This document shows, piece after piece, positions 7,334 to 13,861 of a DNA stretch of 33,756 nt. Origin of the DNA: a virus. The number at the start of each line of letters is the position of its first letter. The first letter of the stretch is position 1. A model generated the notes under the pieces. The model was not told where the DNA came from and searched no databases. It was given only the letters and a program-made list of their open reading frames with translations. The DNA lies in the IMG/VR virus record IMGVR_UViG_3300027743_000020, positions 1 through 33,756 of that record; one strand, written 5' to 3'. Both the position numbers and the translations under genes were made by a program.

Positions 7334-7834
7334 ATGGCTCGGGTAATGTCGGTCAAGATTACCGGCGACGCGAAGCTAAAAGAGAACATCGCCTTTTTGC
7401 GCGAGCATTTGCCGCTCGCGCTCGCCAGTGCGAACCGCGAAACGGCCGACGAAATCCGCGACGAAGCGCGCGCCAACATAACGCATATCGACGCGTTCGA
7501 TACCGGCGAATTATTCGAGTCCGTCGAGGTTCACGAATCGCCAAAAGGTATGCAGGTCGTCGTCTTTTCGTCGGCGAAGCACGCGCCGTTTATCGAGTTC
7601 GGTACGGCGCCGCATTTCCCGCCATTGGACAAAATTCGCGCCTGGTGCGCGCGTAAGGGCATTCCGGAGTCCGCGGCGTATCCGATCGCGCGGGCGATCA
7701 GCGAACGCGGGACGCCTGAAAGACCGTGGCTGTATCCGGCGTACAAGTGGGGCATGGCGCGTCATGTGGCGCGCATACGCCGGTTCGTCGTCGCCGAGCT
7801 TTCGGCGCGGTTGAATCGTTCGCTTGCATCGTGA
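7334..7834 (+). CDS. Tail-completion protein (HK97 gp10-like)
   Basis: This 166-aa protein shows the gp10 family order: an N-terminal helix pair (LKENIAFLREHLPLALASAN), AFDTGELFESVEVHES, then VVFSSAKHAPFIEFGTAPHF with the conserved EFGT turn, and ERPWLYPAYKWGMARHVARI at the C-terminus. These proteins cap the tail tube before head joining. There is a 31-bp gap with a small hairpin before it. Its position after the head-closure gene is as expected. Assignment is firm. Confidence 0.9.
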   Translation: MARVMSVKITGDAKLKENIAFLREHLPLALASANRETADEIRDEARANITHIDAFDTGELFESVEVHESPKGMQVVVFSSAKHAPFIEFGTAPHFPPLDKIRAWCARKGIPESAAYPIARAISERGTPERPWLYPAYKWGMARHVARIRRFVVAELSARLNRSLAS

Positions 7835-7845
7835 GGTTACGGGAA

Positions 7846-8091
7846 ATGCCGCGAAAAGATCCGTTTCAAACGCTCGACGATCCGGAGCCGACGCCGGCTA
7901 TCACGGCCGAGCGAATCGCGTCCGGCCATATCCGAGCCGATCAGATAACGACGGTGCCGGCCGGCGTTGCCGGGATTTACGCCGCGGGCGCCGGCTATTG
8001 GGATAAGCCGAACGGTCGGCCGGCCTGGTGGCGCCGGTTGCTGGTGCGCCTGGTGCTCGGTTGGAAGTGGCGGGATTATGACGCCGTGTGA
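7846..8091 (+). CDS. Hypothetical protein with Trp/Arg-rich C-terminus
   Basis: This gives 81 aa from ATG 7846, just downstream of the gp10-like gene (the frame is open upstream, but inside that gene). The N-terminal half is polar, with ITAERIASGHIRADQITTVP. The C-terminal 20 or so residues, AWWRRLLVRLVLGWKWRDY, form a strongly amphipathic, cationic, Trp-rich helix that could sit on a membrane or bind nucleic acid. No family is recognised. It overlaps the next gene by 14 bp. It is a possible lysis candidate only on physico-chemical grounds. Confidence 0.65.
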   Translation: MPRKDPFQTLDDPEPTPAITAERIASGHIRADQITTVPAGVAGIYAAGAGYWDKPNGRPAWWRRLLVRLVLGWKWRDYDAV

Positions 8092-8434
8092 TGATTCGGA
8101 ATCGAAGGTGGTTACGGCGGTCGGACCGGACTGCTCGATATCCAGTCCGTTCAGGTGGCCGGAACGGCTGTACTACGTCCAGAATCGGGGGGGTTGCGGC
8201 GACTGCCTAATCTGGTGGCGCGCAGATCGGTGTGGTTACACGATGAATTTGGCCGAAGCTCTGAAGGTCACAGCAGCGGAAGCGGCGACGTTTACGCGGA
8301 ACGAGGATAGACCATGGCTCGCGTCTGAGGTTGACGCCGTCGCGGAGCGCCACGTTAATTCACAGCACATGGGAACCGCGAAATTCGGCATTGTGTCCGA
8401 AGCAAAGCCGGACTCGGGCGTGGTGGACCGATGA
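8078..8434 (+). CDS. Hypothetical Cys-rich protein
   Basis: This gives 118 aa from ATG 8078 inside the previous gene. It starts MTPCDD, nearly the same as the next gene's MTPCDA. The core is WPERLYYVQNRGGCGDCLIWW, with a CxxC and a nearby RCGY cysteine, then a helical segment NLAEALKVTAAEAATF and a motif WLASEVDAVAERHV. It looks like a small folded domain seen in other phages, but I cannot name it. It sits between tail-completion genes. The stop is overlapped by the next start (ATGA). Confidence 0.65.
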   Translation: MTPCDDSESKVVTAVGPDCSISSPFRWPERLYYVQNRGGCGDCLIWWRADRCGYTMNLAEALKVTAAEAATFTRNEDRPWLASEVDAVAERHVNSQHMGTAKFGIVSEAKPDSGVVDR

Positions 8435-8634
8435 CGCCGTGTGACGCGTGCAACGAAAAGCGCCTGCACACCGCGGCCGAATGGAGCGAGTTTCACGAGT
8501 TCGCCGGCCACGGCTACAGCGATTATGCCGGTTGGACGCATCCGGCATTGGAAGCGGCTCACGAAGCGGCGGCGAATGAGCGGGCGGTCCGCCCAATCGC
8601 CGCTTGTTCGCTCAAGGGTTCGAAGGGAGAGTAA
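8431..8634 (+). CDS. Small CxxC hypothetical protein
   Basis: This gives 67 aa starting MTPCDACNEK, with one CxxC and several histidines (HTAAEWSEFHEFAGHGYSDY) that could complete a metal site. The first 16 bases of the gene almost repeat the start of the gene at 8078. No family is recognised. The next gene's start lies a few bases after its stop, with AAGGGAGA as ribosome site. Confidence 0.6.
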   Translation: MTPCDACNEKRLHTAAEWSEFHEFAGHGYSDYAGWTHPALEAAHEAAANERAVRPIAACSLKGSKGE

Positions 8635-8639
8635 ACGAC

Positions 8640-9026
8640 ATGCTCCCGATAAGTGAGGTGCAAGCCGCGATGTTCGCCGCGCTCGTGCCGGCGCTCGCGC
8701 CGGTGCCGGTGCTCGATCAAGCCGGACCGAATCAGGCGTATCCGTACGTCACGATCGGCGAAAGCGTCGCCGAGCAAGCCGATACGCTCAACGAGCAAGG
8801 CGTAAATCTCGACTGCACAATTCACGTTTGGAGCCGGCAAGCCGGGATGCAGGAAACGCAAGAGCTTATGGCGCGCGTGAAAGACGCGCTCGATCGGCAA
8901 CGGTTCCCGGCCGCGGGCTTTCAGTGGGTCGATACGGTCTGGACGTTCGGGCAAACGTTGCGCGACGCCGACGGCGTGACGCGTCACGGCATCTTGCGGT
9001 TTACGGTCGCGACGTTTGAGGTTTAA
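8640..9026 (+). CDS. Tail terminator / tail-completion protein (DUF3168-like)
   Basis: This gives 128 aa from ATG 8640, preceded by GAAGGGAGAG. The frame is open upstream, but this start has the ribosome site. The sequence matches the DUF3168 pattern: an N-terminal helix VQAAMFAALVPALA, then QAYPYVTIGESVAEQADTLN, the central strand DCTIHVWSRQAGMQETQ and the C-terminal ILRFTVATFEV. SPP1 gp17-type proteins of this family join tail to head. It sits after the gp10-like gene and before the tail tube, as expected. Confidence 0.85.
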   Translation: MLPISEVQAAMFAALVPALAPVPVLDQAGPNQAYPYVTIGESVAEQADTLNEQGVNLDCTIHVWSRQAGMQETQELMARVKDALDRQRFPAAGFQWVDTVWTFGQTLRDADGVTRHGILRFTVATFEV

Positions 9027-9043
9027 GGGAGGGGGCAAAACAG

Positions 9044-9301
9044 ATGGTTAACGTTAGTCTGCCGAGCGGGAGCATATTTCTGGTGACTCAGCTTTCCGGC
9101 ACGGTCAATACGGGCAACGCGTCGGTAACGGTGAACTGGGCGACGGGCGACAAATTCTCGCCGTTGCTTGTAGGCAAGCGTATTGTTATCGCCGGCACGA
9201 GCCATATCATTGCGTCGTACGTCAGTCCGGCGCAAGTCTTGATCGACCAACCGATAGCGGCCGGCGCTCTTGGCGAGGTGTACTCGATTCCGCTCTACTG
9301 A
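9044..9301 (+). CDS. Small beta-rich hypothetical structural protein
   Basis: This gives 85 aa after a GGGAGGGGG ribosome site. The sequence alternates hydrophobic and polar residues throughout (SGTVNTGNASVTVNWATGD, KRIVIAGTSHIIASYVSP), as expected of a beta sandwich or barrel. It ends GEVYSIPLY. Short proteins of this type occur as fibre or tail-tube accessory domains. The family is not recognised. It lies directly before the tail tube gene, so a virion role is likely. Confidence 0.7.
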   Translation: MVNVSLPSGSIFLVTQLSGTVNTGNASVTVNWATGDKFSPLLVGKRIVIAGTSHIIASYVSPAQVLIDQPIAAGALGEVYSIPLY

Positions 9302-9354
9302 AGCGAATCCATACGGGATTCAATTTAAACAATTCGAAAGGGAGACAAAAGGCA

Positions 9355-9852
9355 ATGGCAAAATTTACGGGAAAAGGCGCCAAGATATTCGTACTCGGCG
9401 GGGGCGCGACGCCGGCGTATAAGGAAATCGGGCAGGTTGCCGAAATCGGAAACATCGACGTATCGGCCGACGAAGTCGATGTAACGACGCTCGACGCCGG
9501 CGATTACCGCGACTACTTGCAGGGATTCAAGGACCCCGGCGAATGTCAACTCACGGTCTTATTCGATCCGAATATGGCCGATCAGGACGAAAGCGCCGAT
9601 GGATTGTTCGGGCTTTTCACGTCCGGTGAAACGCGCGATTGGGTAATCCGCTTCAATTCGTCCGCGGCCGTCGGCGGCGAATCGTTCGGAACGTTCAAGG
9701 GCTTCATGCGCGATTGGAGTTTCGGCGCGCTCAATCCGGATGATCCCCAGGAAGTGCAACCGACAATTCGTATCGTCGGACCGATTACGCTAACCGATAC
9801 CATGCCGACGGCGCCGGTTGCCGACGCGGCGCTTGCGAAAAAAGCGGCGTAA
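9355..9852 (+). CDS. Major tail tube protein
   Basis: This 165-aa protein builds the hexameric rings of the tail tube. The family pattern is clear: N-terminal GKGAKIFVLGG, then IGQVAEIGNIDVSADEVDVT, the LDAGDYRDYLQGFKDPGE loop, and the strand ECQLTVLFDPN. GTFKGFMRDWSFGALNPDDP precedes the closing strand VQPTIRIVGPITLT. A good ribosome site (GAAAGGGAG) suits high expression. The chaperone and tape measure genes follow directly. Confidence 0.92.
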   Translation: MAKFTGKGAKIFVLGGGATPAYKEIGQVAEIGNIDVSADEVDVTTLDAGDYRDYLQGFKDPGECQLTVLFDPNMADQDESADGLFGLFTSGETRDWVIRFNSSAAVGGESFGTFKGFMRDWSFGALNPDDPQEVQPTIRIVGPITLTDTMPTAPVADAALAKKAA

Positions 9853-9854
9853 GC

Positions 9855-10337
9855 ATGGAAAACATAGTCAATCCGTCGGTACAAATCACGCTCGACGGGC
9901 AAGACTTCATTCTCCGGTATCGTGCAATAGCCTTCATTCATTACGCGTCCGAATGCAAGGGCGATTTGTTGCACGATATCCGGCGCATGGGCGCCGCGCT
10001 TTCCGATTACGGCCGGCTACTCGCCGCGGGCGAGTACGCCGCGCTCGCGCCGATTCTCGAAACCATGAGCGATGTTCTATGGGCCGGCCTGATCGACGCG
10101 CAACCGGCGTTGACGCGTGAGGACATCACGCGTATGTTCGGCCTGGTGGACTTTCCGAACCTAATGCCGACGATTACACGCGCCGTGACGATCGCGTTAC
10201 CGTTGGCCGGCTCGGCGGCGCCGGCGAACCCTCCGAAGCCGGCGAAGGGCCGACGTTTAGCCTTGAACAGTGGGGCAGACTCTGGGCACGATGTCGCGAT
10301 GCAAGCGGAATCGGCGCCGACGAATTCGGCCGGCTAA
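9855..10337 (+). CDS. Tail assembly chaperone, G-like
   Basis: This 160-aa protein lies between tail tube and tape measure, the fixed position of lambda G-type chaperones. The folded part is about residues 1-120 (DGQDFILRYRAIAFIHYASE, then LVDFPNLMPTITRAVTIALP). After PLAGSAAPANPPKPAKG the sequence becomes low-complexity. The overlapping -1 frame there encodes a conserved-looking helical region that runs to 10612. This arrangement suggests a programmed frameshift yielding a G-T fusion that binds the tape measure during tail assembly. Confidence 0.85.
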   Translation: MENIVNPSVQITLDGQDFILRYRAIAFIHYASECKGDLLHDIRRMGAALSDYGRLLAAGEYAALAPILETMSDVLWAGLIDAQPALTREDITRMFGLVDFPNLMPTITRAVTIALPLAGSAAPANPPKPAKGRRLALNSGADSGHDVAMQAESAPTNSAG

Positions 10338-10612
10338 CACTACGCGAGCTTTCTTATCTGATCGACGCGCAACGGGCGCGCGAGTCAATCACTGACTGGC
10401 AAACCGCGCGCATCGTTGCGATGGTACAAGCGGTCAATTCCAAACGCCGGAAATACGATCCGGTCCACTTCATGATGAACGGCGCCGAAATGAAACGGCG
10501 AGCGCGCGAAGCCGTCGAGCGGGCGTTACCGAGCGGCGACGAACTGCTACAGAAAATACGACGGCTCGGCGTGCGCGTAATCGACAACCGCGGGCAAAAG
10601 GCGAATCAATAA
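10229..10612 (+). CDS. Tail assembly chaperone T-region (-1 frameshift extension)
   Basis: The frame one base behind the chaperone is open past 10142 upstream and ends at TAA 10610-10612, directly before the tape measure ATG. The encoded helices TFSLEQWGRLWARCRDASGI and EFGRLTLRELSYLIDAQ match the pattern of second tail-chaperone products. There is no in-frame ATG before 10421, so translation by -1 slippage from the G gene is the likely route. No canonical heptamer is present. Weak candidates are C-CCT-CCG (10229-10235) and G-AAG-GGC (10244-10250). The given start is approximate. Confidence 0.75.
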   Translation, partial: PSEAGEGPTFSLEQWGRLWARCRDASGIGADEFGRLTLRELSYLIDAQRARESITDWQTARIVAMVQAVNSKRRKYDPVHFMMNGAEMKRRAREAVERALPSGDELLQKIRRLGVRVIDNRGQKANQ

Positions 10613-13600
10613 ATGGGCGCAATGGGTGGCGGGCTCTCTCTCGGAACGCTTTCAATCGCGATTGAAGCGGCTGTAGATCAAGCTCTAAAAGACTTCCAGA
10701 AGTTCGGTTCGGAAGTCGGAACCGTTATCGACGAGCAGAAATCGAAATGGGAAGGGCTCAAGAGTGCCGGCGAATCGCTTTCGAGCGTCGGTAGCGCGCT
10801 CACGCTCGGAGTAACGGCGCCTATCGTCGCGATCGCCGGCGCGTCGGTCGCGGCCGCGGCCGGCTTCGAAGCGTCGATGAATAAAATCGTCGCGGTGTCC
10901 GGCGCGACGGGCGGCGAGCTTGAAGCGTTGCGCCAGCAAGCGATGAAGCTCGGCGCCGATACGAAATACTCGGCGAAAGAAGCGGCCGACGGCATGGGCG
11001 ATTTAGCCGCGGCCGGTTTCACGACGTCGCAAACGATCGCCGCAATGCCTGGTGTGCTCGATCTTGCCGCGGCCGGTACGCTCTCGGTATCGCGAGCGGC
11101 CGAGGTGACGGCCGAAACGCTCGGCCAGTTCGGGCTATCGGCCGGTCAAGCGGGGCACGTCGCCGACGTGTTCGCGAAGGGCGCCGGTTTGTCGGCAATT
11201 TCTGCCGAGCAGCTCGCGCAATCCATGAAGCTCGTTGGGCCGGTTGCGAACCTTGCCGGCCTGAGCCTGGAGCAAACGACGGCCGCGGTTGCCTTGCTCG
11301 GCAATAGCGGCCTAAAGGCAACCGAAGCCGGTACGGGCTTGCGCGGGATACTCGCGACGTTAGAGGCGCCGTCAACCAAGGCGGCGAAGGCGTTAAACGC
11401 GCTCGGCGTCGAAACGAAAGACGCGGCCGGCAACCTGTTACCGCTCGATCAGATCATGCTGCAAATGCAGCAATCGGGCGCCGGCGCCGCGGAAATGTTC
11501 CAGATCTTCGGCCGTGAGAGTTCAGCCGCGGCCGCGGTGCTCATGAAGCAAGCCGGTCCGGCGTGGGCGCAAATGACGGCCGAGATTGACAAATCGGACG
11601 GCGCCGCGAAGCGAATGGCCGATACGCTCAATAGCGGCGTTGCCGGCGCGCTCGACGCGTTTAAGGGCTCGGTAGAAACGGCCGGAATCGCGCTCGGTAC
11701 GTCGCTGGAACCGCTCATTCTCACTCTGCTAGAAGTCGGAACCAAGCTCGTTAACGATTTCCTCATGCCGGCTATCGAGTGGTTCGGCCAGTTGCCGGCG
11801 CCGGTGCAGGCGTTCGCGCTTACGATCGTGGCGCTCGCCGCGGCGCTCGGTCCGGTGCTCTTAATGGCCGGCACGCTGGCAACGGCGATCGGCGCCTTAA
11901 TGCCAGTGATAACGGGCATTGCCGGCGTCGTCGGCGTTTCCGTCGTCGCGCTCGGCGGTTGGGTGATTGCGATTGCCGCGGTTGTGGCCGGCCTGGTCGC
12001 GCTCGGCGTCTGGATCCACGGAAACTGGAACGCGATACTTGCCGTAATTCAAGACGGCGTGGCGGCCGTCGTCGCGAAGTTGCAGGGGTTCGTCGAATGG
12101 CTCGCCAAGATCGTGCCGGCGACGTCGTCGGTTGGAAAAGCTCTCAACGAAGCGGCGAAGTCGCTACACGAGTACGGCGAGAAAGCGAAAGCGTCGGCCG
12201 ACGGCAACCGGCTACTGCAAAAGACAACCGACGACGCCGCGGCCGCGACGAAAAAGGCGAAGGACGAAGCGAAAAAAGCGGCCGGCGCCCATGCCGAGCT
12301 TGGCGATTCGCTCGTGAAATTGAAAGCGGGGCATGAGGGCGCCGCGAAAGCGGCGCACGGCAATACCGAAGCCACGAAAGAACAGAAAGACGCGGCGAAA
12401 GCTCTGGAAAAGGCGGCGAAGGATTGCGCCGCGGAGTTCAAACCGCTCATCGAGAAAAACGAAGTATTGTTTGCGATCGCGCAAAAGCTCGGCGCCGAAC
12501 ATCAAAAGCTCGCGACGGATATTGCCGCGGCGCGTTTGTCCGGCCGCGACGCAACAAAGGAATTCGGCGACGGGCTTGCGCCGGCAATGGACAAAGTCAA
12601 CGCGTCCATTGCGACGACGACGGGCAGTAACGGCTTGCCGAAGGTGCTTTCCAATATCGGGCTCATTAAGCCGACGATCGACCCCGCAACGGGCTCGATC
12701 GACAGTATGCGGCAAGGGCTCGACGCGCTCGGCATCACGTCGGCGGCGAAGTTCGGGCAAATCGCGGCCGACGCGCAAACGGCGTATGACAAAATCATCG
12801 CGGCGCCGGACGCTACCAAGTGGGAAAAAGACTCGGCATTCCTGAAATTGCTTGAAGCGCAAAAGCAAAAGATGGTTGCGAACGGGCAAGAGATACCGGC
12901 TTTAATGTCGCAGCAAATGAGCGATATTAAAGCGTCGATCGACGGCAAGGCGCCCGAAGTAACCGGAGCGTTTGACGGCTTCGCAAATTCCGTTTCGACG
13001 GTGATAACGAATCTCGCGCAAGACATTACCAAGTCGCTTTGGGAAGGCGATCTGTCATGGGGCGAGAAGGGAAAAGAGGCGCTAAAATCGCTCGGCGAAG
13101 CCGTCACGGCGTCGTTTATCGAGCCGGCGACGAAGGCGATTGCCGGCTTTATTTCGGGCGCGATCAAAGATTTATTGAGCGGCGACGGGCTCGGCGGCAT
13201 CGTCGATTCGATTAAGAATATCGGCTCGGGATTATCGAAGATGTTTAGCAGCGGTTCGGGCCTGGTTGGTGACGGGCCGATTCCGGGCGGCATTCCGGGC
13301 GGCATCCCTGGTTTGGGCGGCGACGGCGCCGGCGCAGTAAGCGGCGCCGCGGGCATGGGGCTATCGGGAATCATGGGAATCGTCACCGGCGCAATCAGTG
13401 CCGTGAGCGGCGTGATTTCGAATTTTCAATTTGCCGGCATGAATAAATCGCTAGATATCATCGTCAAGCATACGTTGCAAACGGCGAACGATCTGGCGAA
13501 CCTTCGGCGCGACGATTGGGACCGGCATAACGAATACGCGTTATGGAAAGACGATATTGTCTCGGCGCTTTGGGGCATTCAGGGCAAGACAGGAACCGCG

Positions 13601-13861
13601 ATCGCGTCGCTACAGGCGATCGAAACGCATTGCTACAGCGCGTCGGCGACGCTCGCCGATATGCTCGGTGACTGGCGCACGAGCGGGCCGCGCGAAGCGT
13701 CTTTCATGGAATCGGTTGTTGGCTTACTCGGCAAAATGGTTTACAAGCTGGAAGCGTTCGCCGCGGGCTCGGGCTTGACGATGCAGCTAAACGGAACCGA
13801 TCCGGTCATGGTTGCCGGCCGAATCGCGGCGCAAATGCGCCTGCAAGGCGGGCGCGCGTGA
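10613..13861 (+). CDS. Tail tape measure protein
   Basis: This 1082-aa protein sets tail length and is ejected with the DNA. It shows the TIGR01760-type core at residues 80-320: GFEASMNKIVAVSGATGGEL, then ADGMGDLAAAGFTTSQTI and VALLGNSGLKATEAGTGL. Hydrophobic segments lie around residues 395-470 (ALTIVALAAALGPVLLMAGT and the GWVIAIAAVVAGLVALGVWI stretch). Long Ala/Lys coiled-coil segments and a Gly/Pro-rich linker (GGIPGGIPGLGGDGAG) follow. No lytic or peptidase motif is evident. At 0.15 nm per residue the tail would be about 160 nm (inference). Confidence 0.93.
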   Translation: MGAMGGGLSLGTLSIAIEAAVDQALKDFQKFGSEVGTVIDEQKSKWEGLKSAGESLSSVGSALTLGVTAPIVAIAGASVAAAAGFEASMNKIVAVSGATGGELEALRQQAMKLGADTKYSAKEAADGMGDLAAAGFTTSQTIAAMPGVLDLAAAGTLSVSRAAEVTAETLGQFGLSAGQAGHVADVFAKGAGLSAISAEQLAQSMKLVGPVANLAGLSLEQTTAAVALLGNSGLKATEAGTGLRGILATLEAPSTKAAKALNALGVETKDAAGNLLPLDQIMLQMQQSGAGAAEMFQIFGRESSAAAAVLMKQAGPAWAQMTAEIDKSDGAAKRMADTLNSGVAGALDAFKGSVETAGIALGTSLEPLILTLLEVGTKLVNDFLMPAIEWFGQLPAPVQAFALTIVALAAALGPVLLMAGTLATAIGALMPVITGIAGVVGVSVVALGGWVIAIAAVVAGLVALGVWIHGNWNAILAVIQDGVAAVVAKLQGFVEWLAKIVPATSSVGKALNEAAKSLHEYGEKAKASADGNRLLQKTTDDAAAATKKAKDEAKKAAGAHAELGDSLVKLKAGHEGAAKAAHGNTEATKEQKDAAKALEKAAKDCAAEFKPLIEKNEVLFAIAQKLGAEHQKLATDIAAARLSGRDATKEFGDGLAPAMDKVNASIATTTGSNGLPKVLSNIGLIKPTIDPATGSIDSMRQGLDALGITSAAKFGQIAADAQTAYDKIIAAPDATKWEKDSAFLKLLEAQKQKMVANGQEIPALMSQQMSDIKASIDGKAPEVTGAFDGFANSVSTVITNLAQDITKSLWEGDLSWGEKGKEALKSLGEAVTASFIEPATKAIAGFISGAIKDLLSGDGLGGIVDSIKNIGSGLSKMFSSGSGLVGDGPIPGGIPGGIPGLGGDGAGAVSGAAGMGLSGIMGIVTGAISAVSGVISNFQFAGMNKSLDIIVKHTLQTANDLANLRRDDWDRHNEYALWKDDIVSALWGIQGKTGTAIASLQAIETHCYSASATLADMLGDWRTSGPREASFMESVVGLLGKMVYKLEAFAAGSGLTMQLNGTDPVMVAGRIAAQMRLQGGRA

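Noticed and set aside
12502-13386. 294-codon minus-strand ORF inside the tape measure gene
   Set aside because: Antisense shadow of the tape measure, Ser/Pro/Ala-rich, no ribosome site.
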